NCBI RefSeq assembly: GCF_026000115.1
Contig: NZ_AP026867.1
Location: forward strand, 1,457,501 to 1,521,500
Direction: 5' to 3'
Length of the DNA: 64,000 nt
DNA from: Aureispira anguillae
Lineage (GTDB): Bacteria > Bacteroidota > Bacteroidia > Chitinophagales > Saprospiraceae
Shown: in pieces, positions 37,782 through 49,500 of the stretch
Numbering within the stretch: position 1 is the stretch's first letter
How the letters are laid out: each line of letters starts with the position of its first letter
Made by a program: the position numbers and the translations under genes
Notes under the pieces: generated by a model
Told to the model about the DNA's origin: nothing
Database searches by the model: none
What the model saw: only the letters and a program-made list of their open reading frames with translations

Positions 37782-40700
37782 ATGAACTATCGCATCCATT
37801 TTTTTACTTTAAAATATGTATATATGTTGGGATATAGACAATTTTTTATTGGATTGTTGAGCTTATTTTTTTCATTTGAGAGCTTGAGTCAAACCTCAAT
37901 TTCTGGCGTTGTGAATAGCTATACAAATGTAAGTTCAATTAATCTATCTACTTGCGAAAGCTCTATTACAGTAGGTGATGCCTCTTTATTTGCCCCAGGG
38001 GATAGGGCACTTATCATTCAGATGAAAGGAGCTAATATTGATCAGACAAACACAGCTTCTTTTGGATCAATAACAAATTATAATAGTGCAGGTCTGTACG
38101 AATTTTTTACCATTATTGAAGTTAATACAGGAACCAATACCATTGTAACAGGCAGTTTTAACAATAGCTATGATCCAGCGGGTGTCGTACAGTTGGTTCG
38201 TGTTCCCAATTATGATGATGTAACCATCAATGGAACCTTGACAGGACAAGCATGGAATGGTACAACAGGGGGGATTGTTGCAATTTATGCGAGTGGAACC
38301 GTAAGTTTAGGAGCGAATATAGATGTAACGCAACAGGGATTTAGAGGTATATCAACTCCTAATTCTCCCTCAATTTGTACGGCAATGGATTATTTTTATC
38401 CTGATGCTAGTAATGATGGGGCACACAAAGGAGAGGGCATAGCACTTTCTGATCTTAATTTTTCAAAAGGAAAAGGAGCTTGGTCAAATGCTGGTGGTGG
38501 TGGTAATGCCCATAATGCTGGTGGCGGTGGAGGTGGTAATGGAGGAGCAGGAGGTCGTGGAGGCGAACAATGGCAAGGATGTGGCAATACCTTAACAGGT
38601 ACGAATGCTTTTGCCACAGGAGGAGTAGGTGGACATGCGATGCCAATAGGTCCCTCTTTTAATCGGCTGTTTTTGGGAGGAACAGGAGGATCAGGAGATG
38701 CCAACAGTGGTTTTCCTTCTAATAGTACAGAAGGAGGTGGAATTGTAATTATTAGAGCCAATAGTCTAGAGGGAAATGGTTTTAGTATTATATCGGTTGG
38801 AGGAACAGTACCTGTGAGTACTAGTGGAGCTATTGATGGCGGTTCTGGAGGAGGAGCAGGAGGGAGTGTTTGTTTGGATTTACAAACCATAGGTGCTACT
38901 AGTTTAACAGTGGATGTGCATGGAGGAGATGGTCAAGATATTGATTACAGAGGTGACGATGCCCATGGTCCTGGTGGTGGTGGTGGTGGCGGAATTTTAT
39001 GGCACAATGTGGGGACATTACCAGGCAATGTAACGGTTAATGCTTCTGGCGGTAGAGAAGGGCGCATGTTACAAACTCCTAATGCTGGTACAACAAATGG
39101 AGCATTGGCTGGAGGAAATGGACGAATCATAGCTAGTCTAACACTTCAAGAAATTGATGACAATGATAATGATGGACTGAGTGCAGATTGTGATGTAGAT
39201 GACGATAACGATGGGATTTTAGATGTGGATGAATGTCCTTGTTTGGGGCAAGAATTAATTAATGGCAGTTTTGAAGATCCAGGGGGCTTTGCTTTTGTCA
39301 ATGAAAATTCTGTACCTGGCTGGAATACAACAGCATCTGATAACTTGATAGAGTTGTGGAATTCTGGTTTTAATGGAGTGCCATCTTCGGATGGTGGTCA
39401 TTTTGCAGAATTAAATGGAAATGAAGTATCTTCTTTGTATCAAATCATTTGTACAGAACCTGGTGCTACACTTTCTTGGTCTATTGATCATAGAGGGAGA
39501 GCAGGGGTAGATGTAGCCGATTTTAAAATAGGATCATCTGTTGCTTCTGCTGTTTCTCAGCAAATTATGTCGGATGGAACATCAGCTTGGGGAACTTATA
39601 CAGGAACCTATATTGTTCCTGTTGGTCAAACGAGTACTTTTTTAGTATTTGAATCTATTTCCTCTGTAGGTGGAGCAACCCTTGGAAATTTTCTAGACAA
39701 TATTCAGGTAGTTCAGACGGGGCAGTGTGATGCTGATGGAGATGGTATTCCCAATCATTTAGACCTAGATTCGGACAATGATGGTATTCCAGACCTAGTA
39801 GAAGCAGGTGGTGTTGATGTGGATGGTAATGGACAAGTAGATGGCAATATAGATGCAGATAACGATGGGCTAATTGATCTTTATGATGCTTCTGTAGTTA
39901 GTACTACGAATGTTACTAATACATCGGGTGATGATTGTCAAACGGTAGGAAGTCCAGCACACACATTGAGTTTTACTTCTGGAACAACAGATGCTTCAAG
40001 CAATGTTACCTTGACTTTTTCCGTGACAGGGGCATATGGAATTAATTCGGCTACTTTTACACTTACAGGTGAAGGAGCTACTAATTTAGGTACCTTTAGT
40101 CGACTGAATTCAGATAATGCTACTTATCCAGATTGTGGTGTGCCTGCTATGAATTTTAGTATAACAATTTCTCAAGCTAACTGGAATTTATGGAACGATG
40201 ATGGAACTGTAGTGATTAATTATCAGGCAAATGCTGATGTTGCATCAGGTTTTTGTACTAATTCTTCTTGTATTTCGAATGTTGCAGCCAATTATCAAAT
40301 TACCAATGTTGTATCTTCTGGAAATAATATAGCCAATAGTGACAGTGATGGCGATGGCATCTTGGATGTCTTAGATTTGGATTCGGATAACGATGGAATA
40401 CCAGATGTGGTAGAAGCAGGCGGCACCGATGTAGATGGAGACGGTCTAGCAGATAACTTTGCCGATACGGATGGCGATGGCTTTAACGATGCGGTAGATG
40501 GCGATGTCGGGAACGATGGGACAGCAGAAAATAGCAGTGATGCTTTGGTCTTGACAGGAGTAGATACGGATAATGATGGCGCTCCTGATTCTTATTCCTC
40601 AGGAGATACCGATGGAGATGGGATCATGGATCAGTTGGATTTGGATGGCGATAACGATGGCATACCAGATGTGGTAGAAGCAGGCGGCACAGATGCAGAT

Positions 40701-43700
40701 GGAGATGGTCTAGCAGATAACTTTGCCGATACCGATGGCGATGGTTTTAACGATGTGGTAGATGGCGATGTCGGGAATGATGGTACGGCAGAGAATATAG
40801 CAGATGTTTTGGTTTTAACAGGAGCCGATACCAATGGAGATGGTGCCCCAGATACTTATGCAAGAGGAGATTTGGATGGCGATGGTATTCTAAATCAATT
40901 TGATTTGGATGCGGACAACGATGGTATTTTAGATGTAGAAGAAGCAGGCGGAATAGATGCCAATAGAGATGGAATAGCGGATGGTTTTGTGGATACCGAC
41001 GGAGATGGTTTTAATGATGTAGTAGATGGCGACGTCGGGAACGATGGCACGGCAGAGAATACAGCAAATGCGACCACGGTAACAGGAGCAGATGGAAATG
41101 GAGATGGAAGACCAGATACCTATCCCAATGATAATACAGATGGAGACAATAATTATAACTTCTTGGATATAGATGCGGATAACGATGGAATCGTAGACAA
41201 TACAGAAGGACAGGCAACGGCTTCTTACCTTGCCCCAGCAGGGACAGATGCGGATGGAGATGGGATAGACGATGCTTATGACAATGACGATGCAAACTTT
41301 GGCGGAGCAGGTTCAGGGATCGTACCTAATAATGCCGATGGAGTAGACAATCCCGATTATTTGGACTTGGATAGTGACAATGACGGAGAGTTGGATGAAC
41401 TAGAGGGGCACGATACAAATGGAGATGGCTTAGTAGATGGCACAGATAGCCCCAATGCGAATACAGGTTTATCAGGAGGAACAACAGATACAGATGGAGA
41501 TGGCTTGTTGGATGGTTATGATAACAATACAGCAAGTACAGATGCCACTAATACCAATTTGAATCCCAATAGTCATCCTGACGCAGATGGTCAAAATTCT
41601 GAACGAGATTGGAGAGAGGCACTAGATACGGATCAAGATGGTGTCGCTGATATAGTAGATTTAGATGATGATAATGATGGAATTTTGGATGTGGATGAAG
41701 GGCATTGTTTTTCTGCTCCTGTAGATCTAATTAATGGAACAGTGGATGTTACTAGATCGGGTTATGCTTTATCATCTGATTTCGATTATGTAGCAGCACA
41801 GGGAGGAAGCCCTTCTCCACTTGCGCCAGAGGTTTTCTTAAATGCTTATGATTCTTTAGGAGGAGCGGGGAATTTTAATTACTCATTTCCTAACCCAACG
41901 AATATTTATGCAGATGCGAGTGGACTAGTTAGTATTTCATTTTATTACTATGATAATATAGGAGGTTCAACAGGAACCTATCTAACTAGTTTTCCATTTA
42001 ATTTAATAACATCATCGGGAACAATTAATGGAACATTAGATATTTCAGGTGATGCTGCAACACTTGATGGGGGAAATTGGGTTTACAAAACAATAACTTA
42101 CGCAGTGCCTCCAAACGCTGTAGTAACCTTGATTGGGTTTACTACTCAAATGGAAGGAAATTCTAGTGGTTATAATGCTGTATTTAATCCTGTAAATACA
42201 GAGGTTTATGCTATTGCATTGGAACCAATTATTGCTTGTGCGGGAGATATTGATACAGATGGAGACGGTATACCGAATCATCTAGACCTAGATTCAGACA
42301 ACGACGGCATAGCAGATATAGTAGAAGCAGGAGGAGTGGATACAAATGGTGATGGTGTAGTAGATAATTATACGGATACGGATAACGATGGTCTAAGCGA
42401 TGAATACGATGTAGACAATGGGGGGACTGCGATAGCGAATAGTGACAGTGATGGCGATGGCATCTTGGATGTCTTAGATTTGGATTCGGATAACGATGGA
42501 ATACCAGATGTGGTAGAAGCAGGCGGCACGGATGAAAATGGAGACGGTCTAGCAGATAACTTTGCCGATACCGATGGAGATGGTTTTAACGATGTGGTAG
42601 ATGGCGATGTCGGGAACGATGGGACAGCAGAAAATAGCAGTGATGCTTTGGTCTTGACAGGAGCAGATACGGATAATGATGGCGCTCCTAATTCGTATCC
42701 CTCAGGAGATACCGATGGAGATGGGATTATAAATCAGTTGGATTTGGATGGCGATAACGATGGTATTCCAGATGTGGTAGAAGCAGGTGGCACAGATGCA
42801 GATGGAGATGGTCTAGCAGATAACTTTGCCGATACCGATGGCGATGGTTTTAACGATGTGGTAGATGGCGATGTCGGGAATGATGGTACGGCAGAGAATA
42901 TAGCAGATGTTTTGGTTTTAACAGGAGCCGATACCAATGGAGATGGTGCCCCAGATACTTATGCAAGAGGAGATTTGGATGGCGATGGTATTCTAAATCA
43001 ATTTGATTTGGATGCGGACAACGATGGTATTTTAGATGTAGAGGAAGCAGGCGGAATAGATGCCAATAGAGATGGAATAGCGGATGGTTTTGTGGATACC
43101 GACGGAGATGGTTTTAACGATGTGGTAGATGGCGATGTTGGAAACGATGGCACGGCAGAGAATACAGCGAATGCAACGACTGTAACAGGAGCAGATGGAA
43201 ATGGAGATGGAAGACCAGATACTTATCCAAACGATAACCAAGATGGAGACAACAATTACAACTTCTTGGATATAGATGCGGACAACGATGGAATCGTAGA
43301 CAATACAGAAGGGCAAGCAACGGCTTCTTACCTTGCCCCAGCAGGGACAGATGCGGATGGAGATGGGATAGACGATGCTTACGACAATGACGATGCAAAC
43401 TTTGGTGGAGCAGGATCAGGGATCGTACCCAACAATGCGGATGGAGTAGACAATCCCGATTATTTGGACTTGGATAGTGATAATGATGGTTTGTTAGATA
43501 ATCTAGAGGGACACGATACGAATGGAGATGGTCTAGTAGATGGCACAGATAGTCCAAATGCGAATACAGGTTTATCAGGAGGAGCAACAGATGCGGATGG
43601 AGATGGCTTGTTGGATGGTTATGATAACAATACAGCAAGTACAGATGCCACGAACACGAACTTAAATGGGAATAGTCATCCAGATGTAACCAATGGGGTA

Positions 43701-45872
43701 ACGATAGAGCGGGATTGGCGAGAAGGAAATACAACTTATGCAGCGAATGACATCAATACGACACCAATTAATGAGACGGCAAGTTGTAATGTCTTAACCA
43801 ACGATTGGGATCATGAAAACAATACGCAAGTATTGACCGGTAACATAACAATAGATACAGATGGAGATGGCGTACCAGAAACAGCCAATGGATTGGGAAC
43901 AGGAGTGACGGTAGGAGGAGTGAATGAAGATGGGACAGCTAATAACAATGCAGGTACCTTGACGCAAAATTCAGATGGGACGTATACATTTATACCCACA
44001 GCAAATTTTGTAGGAGAGGTACGCTATAGTTATCAAGTATGTGATAATGGGAGTCCTCAAGCTTGTGAGGAAGCATTGGTAACAATAGATGTAGAGCCCT
44101 TGCCAACCACCGATAATGGAGAATTGGCACTGGCACCAGATGCGAATGTCACCTATGACGATTTAGCAGTAAGTGGTCAAGTTTTGTCGAATGACAACGA
44201 TCCAGATGGGGATAACATCACTGTGACTGGGACAATTAATATAGACACAGATGGAGATGGAGTAGTAGATGGTACAGCAGGATTGGGAGTAGGAACAACC
44301 ATAGCAGGAGTGGATCAAAATGGAGCAGCAGTGACCAATGCAGGCACCTTGACGCAAAATGCGGATGGAAGTTATACCTTTGATCCCGTAGCAGGTTTTG
44401 TAGGAGAGGTTGTTTATGAGTATACGGCTTGTGATGATGGCGTGCCTATGAGTTGTGAAACAACAACGGTGACAATACATGTATTACCATCAGTGTACAA
44501 CAGTACAAATGCAATCGATGATGAGGAGTTTTTAGACAAAGGAACGACCTTGACGGCAAATGTGTTGGACAACGATAATGATGTAGAAGGAGATAGCCAA
44601 ATCGGAGGGGTAAGTTTGGTGAGTGGAGCAAGCCAAGGTACGGTGACTTTAAATCCAGATGGGAGTTATACGTATAGCCCAACTGATCCCAATTTTAGTG
44701 GGAACGATGAGTTTGTGTATAGCATCTGTGATGATGGAACGCCTAAAGCATGTGATACCGCAACGGTTTATCTGACAATCTTGGATGTTAATAAGGACTA
44801 TGGAGATGCGCCAGCAGCCTACGGAGTAGCCTATCATAGAGCAATGAGGGATGGAAATGTGGATAATGTACTGGATGGTGGAACAGATGTTTGGTTGGGT
44901 AGCAATACCGATTTTGAAAATGCAAGTTCAGCTTCGGGGACAGATAATTTTGACGATGGAATTAGTTTTGGAACAGGGGCAGGAGCGTTTCCAACATCTG
45001 TGCTGGCAAATCAGGTATTCAATTTAGATATTACCGTGAACTCGGCAGTGGCAGATAATGTATTTTATGGTTTGTGGATCGATTGGAACGCCGATGGGAT
45101 TTACGATGACTTTTACAATGGTTCGGTAGCGACAGCGAGTCCAACAACAACAACGGTTGCCGTAACAGTTCCAGCTACCTATCAGAGTACTCAAACGGTA
45201 AACGTACGTTTAAGAGCCGATGACGATGCTTTTGCTGTGGGAGATTTTTCAGGAGGAAGAACCAATGGTGAGGTAGAGGATTATCAAGCCCTAATCGTAG
45301 ATTTGCCCGTCGAATTATTAACTTTTACAGCTAAATTAAAAGGAAAGAATACAGGACAATTGAATTGGGCAACAGCAACGGAGCTAAATAATGCAGGTTA
45401 TGAAGTAGAGCAGGCTTTGCCAACAACAGGAGTGCCTGTCTTTAATCCGATTGGTTATGTAGAAGGAGCAGGAACGACCATTCAGGCTCAACATTATCAG
45501 TATGAAGTGCCGAATTTAGTAGCAGGGGTCCATTATTTCCGCCTGAAGCAAGTAGATTTTGATGGAACGTATGCTTATTCAAATATTCGTGCACTGAATG
45601 TAGAAGCGCCATTGGTACAAAAGCTATTTCCAACGCTTTTGCAGGAAGGAAGCAGTACGATTTATATACAAATGGCAAAAGACGATGATTACAAAATAGA
45701 AATCCTAACAGCGTTGGGGCAAGTGGTAGAGGAACGTCGTATACGCCTTCAAGCAAGTGCTTATTATGAAATGGAAGTTGATCTGGCGCATTATGTGTCA
45801 GGGGTGTATGTGGTTCGTGTGAGTGACGGCACAGGAACTTATACAGAAAAAATACGAATAAATAACCAGTAG
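37782..45872 (+). CDS. Giant TSP3-repeat T9SS surface protein, paralogue 1
   Basis: 2696 residues. The ATG at 37824 ([16 protein letters not shown]) gives a more typical signal peptide than 37782. Layout: N-terminal beta domain (40-195); glycine-rich stretch (about 236-450, many GGGGGG runs); TSP3 DxDNDG repeats; a domain with [10 protein letters not shown] (486-650, galactose-binding-like); a domain ending near 845; TSP3 array A (850-1300); a unique domain (1305-1490); TSP3 array B (1490-1985); three cadherin-like/tandem-95 domains ([12 protein letters not shown] type, to 2330); a GEVED domain ([24 protein letters not shown], 2335-2505); and a T9SS tail ending KIRINNQ. DxDxDG loops bind calcium in this family, so a rigid Ca-dependent fibre is likely. 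Adhesion is inferred. Paralogue of the gene at 46510. Confidence 0.92.
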   Translation: MNYRIHFFTLKYVYMLGYRQFFIGLLSLFFSFESLSQTSISGVVNSYTNVSSINLSTCESSITVGDASLFAPGDRALIIQMKGANIDQTNTASFGSITNYNSAGLYEFFTIIEVNTGTNTIVTGSFNNSYDPAGVVQLVRVPNYDDVTINGTLTGQAWNGTTGGIVAIYASGTVSLGANIDVTQQGFRGISTPNSPSICTAMDYFYPDASNDGAHKGEGIALSDLNFSKGKGAWSNAGGGGNAHNAGGGGGGNGGAGGRGGEQWQGCGNTLTGTNAFATGGVGGHAMPIGPSFNRLFLGGTGGSGDANSGFPSNSTEGGGIVIIRANSLEGNGFSIISVGGTVPVSTSGAIDGGSGGGAGGSVCLDLQTIGATSLTVDVHGGDGQDIDYRGDDAHGPGGGGGGGILWHNVGTLPGNVTVNASGGREGRMLQTPNAGTTNGALAGGNGRIIASLTLQEIDDNDNDGLSADCDVDDDNDGILDVDECPCLGQELINGSFEDPGGFAFVNENSVPGWNTTASDNLIELWNSGFNGVPSSDGGHFAELNGNEVSSLYQIICTEPGATLSWSIDHRGRAGVDVADFKIGSSVASAVSQQIMSDGTSAWGTYTGTYIVPVGQTSTFLVFESISSVGGATLGNFLDNIQVVQTGQCDADGDGIPNHLDLDSDNDGIPDLVEAGGVDVDGNGQVDGNIDADNDGLIDLYDASVVSTTNVTNTSGDDCQTVGSPAHTLSFTSGTTDASSNVTLTFSVTGAYGINSATFTLTGEGATNLGTFSRLNSDNATYPDCGVPAMNFSITISQANWNLWNDDGTVVINYQANADVASGFCTNSSCISNVAANYQITNVVSSGNNIANSDSDGDGILDVLDLDSDNDGIPDVVEAGGTDVDGDGLADNFADTDGDGFNDAVDGDVGNDGTAENSSDALVLTGVDTDNDGAPDSYSSGDTDGDGIMDQLDLDGDNDGIPDVVEAGGTDADGDGLADNFADTDGDGFNDVVDGDVGNDGTAENIADVLVLTGADTNGDGAPDTYARGDLDGDGILNQFDLDADNDGILDVEEAGGIDANRDGIADGFVDTDGDGFNDVVDGDVGNDGTAENTANATTVTGADGNGDGRPDTYPNDNTDGDNNYNFLDIDADNDGIVDNTEGQATASYLAPAGTDADGDGIDDAYDNDDANFGGAGSGIVPNNADGVDNPDYLDLDSDNDGELDELEGHDTNGDGLVDGTDSPNANTGLSGGTTDTDGDGLLDGYDNNTASTDATNTNLNPNSHPDADGQNSERDWREALDTDQDGVADIVDLDDDNDGILDVDEGHCFSAPVDLINGTVDVTRSGYALSSDFDYVAAQGGSPSPLAPEVFLNAYDSLGGAGNFNYSFPNPTNIYADASGLVSISFYYYDNIGGSTGTYLTSFPFNLITSSGTINGTLDISGDAATLDGGNWVYKTITYAVPPNAVVTLIGFTTQMEGNSSGYNAVFNPVNTEVYAIALEPIIACAGDIDTDGDGIPNHLDLDSDNDGIADIVEAGGVDTNGDGVVDNYTDTDNDGLSDEYDVDNGGTAIANSDSDGDGILDVLDLDSDNDGIPDVVEAGGTDENGDGLADNFADTDGDGFNDVVDGDVGNDGTAENSSDALVLTGADTDNDGAPNSYPSGDTDGDGIINQLDLDGDNDGIPDVVEAGGTDADGDGLADNFADTDGDGFNDVVDGDVGNDGTAENIADVLVLTGADTNGDGAPDTYARGDLDGDGILNQFDLDADNDGILDVEEAGGIDANRDGIADGFVDTDGDGFNDVVDGDVGNDGTAENTANATTVTGADGNGDGRPDTYPNDNQDGDNNYNFLDIDADNDGIVDNTEGQATASYLAPAGTDADGDGIDDAYDNDDANFGGAGSGIVPNNADGVDNPDYLDLDSDNDGLLDNLEGHDTNGDGLVDGTDSPNANTGLSGGATDADGDGLLDGYDNNTASTDATNTNLNGNSHPDVTNGVTIERDWREGNTTYAANDINTTPINETASCNVLTNDWDHENNTQVLTGNITIDTDGDGVPETANGLGTGVTVGGVNEDGTANNNAGTLTQNSDGTYTFIPTANFVGEVRYSYQVCDNGSPQACEEALVTIDVEPLPTTDNGELALAPDANVTYDDLAVSGQVLSNDNDPDGDNITVTGTINIDTDGDGVVDGTAGLGVGTTIAGVDQNGAAVTNAGTLTQNADGSYTFDPVAGFVGEVVYEYTACDDGVPMSCETTTVTIHVLPSVYNSTNAIDDEEFLDKGTTLTANVLDNDNDVEGDSQIGGVSLVSGASQGTVTLNPDGSYTYSPTDPNFSGNDEFVYSICDDGTPKACDTATVYLTILDVNKDYGDAPAAYGVAYHRAMRDGNVDNVLDGGTDVWLGSNTDFENASSASGTDNFDDGISFGTGAGAFPTSVLANQVFNLDITVNSAVADNVFYGLWIDWNADGIYDDFYNGSVATASPTTTTVAVTVPATYQSTQTVNVRLRADDDAFAVGDFSGGRTNGEVEDYQALIVDLPVELLTFTAKLKGKNTGQLNWATATELNNAGYEVEQALPTTGVPVFNPIGYVEGAGTTIQAQHYQYEVPNLVAGVHYFRLKQVDFDGTYAYSNIRALNVEAPLVQKLFPTLLQEGSSTIYIQMAKDDDYKIEILTALGQVVEERRIRLQASAYYEMEVDLAHYVSGVYVVRVSDGTGTYTEKIRINNQ
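40335..41580 (+). repeat. TSP3 array A, copy 1 of intragenic direct repeat
   Basis: A 1.2 kb coding segment repeated at 42438-43683 with a constant offset of 2103 bases (701 codons), checked at both ends (AATAGTGACAGTGATGG and ATAACAATACAGCAAG). Encodes DxDNDGIPD / [11 protein letters not shown] units. Confidence 0.88.
42252..45872 (+). repeat. 3.6 kb scaffold repeat, copy 1
   Basis: Matches 50209-53829 at a constant offset of 7957 bases, checked at the start (GATAC(A/G)GAT...GACGGTATACCGAA), in the cadherin region (CAGCGAATGACATCAA at 43741 and 51698) and at the stop codon. No net insertion or deletion. One difference in the 60 bases from 45301. Confidence 0.9.
42438..43683 (+). repeat. TSP3 array B, copy 2 of intragenic direct repeat
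   Basis: Partner of 40335-41580 in the same gene. The whole stretch from 42252 to the stop is also repeated at a fixed 7957-base offset in the next gene. Confidence 0.88.
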
Positions 45873-45955
45873 TATACTCCATTCAGCAATGTTGAATTAG
45901 TAGATGGGAGGTAGAATACCTAGAACTAGGCTTTGTCAAGATTATGGAGAAAAAG

Positions 45956-45990
45956 ACAGAACCGCTCTAATGGAGTTGGTTCTGTTTTTT
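45956..45990 (+). terminator. Rho-independent terminator after paralogue 1
   Basis: Stem ACAGAACC (45956-45963) with GGTTCTGT (45978-45985), followed by a T run to 45990 and more T-rich sequence. Confidence 0.75.
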
Positions 45991-46509
45991 ATTTTATAAA
46001 TTATACTGGGCTTATTCTTGGGTTGTATAGTAGTGTTTTATGTAGTATATATTATCTAATATTTGTTTTTTATTTATTTTAGTGCTATCATTGTAATACA
46101 GTACTTTATATATTAAGGAATAATGAGATAAGGTAGTGTATAATAACACTTAGGGAATGTGGATTTTTGCCCCAAAAAAAATCCTTTTAAAGTAAAAACT
46201 TAAAAACCATATTGAACACTTTTGCTCCTTGTATTTTAAGCAGGAAAAATTACTTTATCAATGTCTGAAACCTAAAAATGCGATGATTTAGCATTTAATA
46301 GATGGTTATAAGACCAATTAATCTTAAGTATCATTTCTTTTACACAACTAGAGTATTCTAGTTGAATACCCCTAACAAATTTATAAAAAAACAATAGGAT
46401 TTAACGCTAAAGCTGCACGGCAGCTTTAGGCTTTTATGTTTATAAGCCTAATTTGAATTGAAGTCTTTGAACGATATCCAATTCTTTTTTTTTAATAAAA
46501 ATATTAATT
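45991..46509 (+). other. Intergenic between TSP3 paralogues, with hairpins
   Basis: About 520 bases. Two hairpins are visible: GGATTTTT (46161-46168) with AAAAATCC (46177-46184) followed by TTTT, and a stronger one at 46407-46429 described separately. No ORF, and no sequence similarity to the region upstream of paralogue 1 that I can see. Confidence 0.45.
46407..46437 (+). promoter_or_regulatory. Hairpin with T tract in leader of paralogue 2
   Basis: A perfect 9 bp stem CTAAAGCTG (46407-46415) / CAGCTTTAG (46421-46429), loop CACGG, followed by GCTTTTATG. It is shaped like a terminator but sits 450 bases after the terminator of the previous gene and about 73 bases before the ATG at 46510. It could be a leader attenuator or the end of a short untranslated RNA. 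Confidence 0.45.
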
Positions 46510-49500
46510 ATGGGAGTTTTTTTACAATTTAAACAACAATGGCTCACTGCGTGCATGATTTTGTTGCTTTTGGGACAGGGGCTGTTCTCATTTGCACAAT
46601 GTGCAGGTACATTGACCTCAACCTTAGATTGGTCTGATTTTAAAGTTGCTCCGCTTACAGGAGAAAATGCCTATTTTACGATCGCTTCTAATATAAGTAA
46701 TGGAGGCCTTGCCGTAAATTATAATGTAACAGATTTATATGGGATTAGTGATAACCGTAGTAGTTCAATTATTAGTTCTACTTTTGGAGGGGTAAATGAC
46801 CAATATATCTTATATCAGAATGCGAATAACGTTAGTGAGCAATCACAACATTGTTTTCAGTTTAATCAGGCTATCGATTTTACAGTAACATTAACAGATA
46901 TAGATTCAATTGATGGGAGTTACCAAGATTCTATAGTCATTTTGGGATACAATAATGGTACATTGGTAGATATTACACCTGCAGATGTTAGTTTTAATGC
47001 TTCTTTTGTTTCTTTTAATGATGCAACCAATAGCTTTGTAGGGCTAAATAATGTAGGGAGCTCTAGTTCAGATGGGAATGTAACAATTACATTTCCTAGT
47101 CCTATTACAGAATTTTGTGTAATATATAGGAATGGGGCTGGAGTAGTTTCTAACCCAGGCAATCAACTTGTTGGAATTTCCGATTTTGCTATGACCTTCG
47201 CTGATAACGATTGTGATGGTATTGGAGATGCAGGAGATCTTGATGCAGATAATGATGGTATTGCAGATGTGAATGAGCAATCTTGTATTGCTAATCAGGA
47301 TACAATAGATTGGTCTGATTTTAAAGGTGCGTTAGTTTCAGGGCAAACTAACTATTATCAGATTGCTACGCCTGTCACAACAAACGATGGAAATGGTTTA
47401 GTTGCGTCTATGTATAATCCTTTTAATATATCAGAGGCAAGTGGAAGGAATGGTTCTATTTCCTCTGGCACATTTGGAGGTATTTCAGATCAATATTTTA
47501 TGTATCATGATAATACGAGCCAAGAACAAATGGCTATACATTGTTTTAAATTATCCGACACCTTAAGCAATTTAACGTTTACGTTGACGGATATTGATGT
47601 AAATGATTTATCTAATCCTAGTACCAATTCTTGGTTAGATAGTATCGTTGTTATGGGGTATCAGTTTGGTAAACCAGTAGATATTACGATTGCAGATGTT
47701 AGCTTCAATGCTAGTTTTGTTGATTTTGATGATGCAACGAATAGTTTTAGTGGCTTGCAGAGTGTGGCTTCTACTTCTTCGGATGCTAATGTAACCATTA
47801 CTTTTCCTGAAGGGGTAAATGAAATTTGTATAAAATATGGGCATGGTCTTGCTGTACAAGCTGATCCTGGAGCAAATATAGTAGGCATTTCGGATTTTAC
47901 CTTTACTAAAAATGACTGTAACTTAGATACAGATGGAGATGGGGTTCCTAATCATTTGGATTTGGATTCAGATAATGATGGTATTCCTGATTTGGTAGAG
48001 GTAGGTGGAGTAGACACCAATGGGGATGGCGTGGTAGATGCTATCGTAGATGTGGATGGAGATGGTTTGACAGATGGTTATGATTCCAATTCTAACACAT
48101 TAAATACTGCTAGCACGGTTGGAGACTGTTCAGGAACAGTTGTTGGCTACAATCATAATGTAGCACTAGCTGTTGCTACTATAGATGCTGTTGATGACCC
48201 TGTTGTTACATTTTGCCTAGAAGGTGATTATGGAAATGGTTCAACTGAAATGATAGAAGTTTATGGAGAAGATGCTGTTTTAATCGCTTCTTTTACAAAG
48301 CATTCTTCTAATAACCCTGCTTATGGTGATTGTGGAAGTCCTGCTGTTTGTTTTAAAGTGACGATTCCTTTAGCGTCTTGGAATTTATGGAATGATGATG
48401 GATCTGTTAGCATGCGATTTACTCCAACAGCGGATGTGAATTTTTGTACGGATTATTCTTGTCTAGGAACGGTTTCTGTTGAATATATGACACCCAATGC
48501 TAATAATACAGCCCTTGTATTAAAGGATGCAGATAATGATGGTGTACCCAATCATTTAGATTTGGATGGCGATAACGATGGCATTCCAGATGTGGTAGAA
48601 GCAGGAGGCACGGATGCAGATGGAGACGGTCTAGCAGATAACTTTGCCGATATAGATGGCGATGGTTTTAACGATGTGGTAGATGGCGATGTCGGAAACG
48701 ATGGTACGGCAGAGAATACGGCAAATGCGACCACGGTAACAGGAGCCGATACCAATGGAGATGGTGCCCCCGATTCTTATCCAAACGACGATTTAGATGG
48801 CGATGGTATTCTAAATCAATTTGATTTGGATGCGGACAATGATGGTATATTAGATGTAGAGGAAGCAGGCGGAATAGATGCCAATAGAGATGGAATAGCG
48901 GATGGTTTTGTGGATACCGACGGAGATGGTTTTAATGATGCTGTAGATGGGGATGTTGGGAACGATGGCACGGCAGAGAATACAGCAAATGCGACCACGG
49001 TAACAGGAGCAGATGGAAATGGAGATGGAAGACCAGATACCTATCCCAATGATAATACAGATGGAGACAGCAATTATAACTTCTTGGATATAGATGCGGA
49101 TAACGATGGAATCGTAGACAATACAGAAGGACAGGCAACAGCTTCTTACCTTGCCCCAGCAGGGACAGATGCGGATGGAGATGGGATAGACGATGCTTAC
49201 GACAATGACGATGCAACCTTTGGCGGAGCAGGTTCAGGAATTGTACCCAACAATGCCGATGGAGTAGACAATCCCGATTATTTGGACTTGGATAGTGACA
49301 ATGACGGAGAGTTGGATGGACTAGAGGGGCACGATACAAATGGAGATGGCTTAGTAGATGGAACGGATAGCCCCAATGCGAATACAGGTTTATCAGGAGG
49401 AACAACAGATACCGATGGAGATGGCTTGTTGGATGGTTATGATAACAATACAGCAAGTACAGATGCCACCAATACCAATTTGAACCCTAATAGCCATCCT

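Noticed and set aside
38396-38890. Minus-strand Pro-rich frame opposite the first TSP3 protein
   Set aside because: It is the complement of the glycine-rich segment of the plus-strand gene; poly-Gly codons read backwards give Pro.
43114-43734. 206-residue minus-strand frame rich in His, Leu and Pro (also at 51071-51691)
   Set aside because: It is the antisense shadow of the GATGGAGATGG-type TSP3 codons and appears in every copy of the array.
40335-43735. Regularly spaced short repeats that look CRISPR-like
   Set aside because: The units are in-frame DxDxDG codons of varying length inside a long ORF, with no unique spacers or cas genes.
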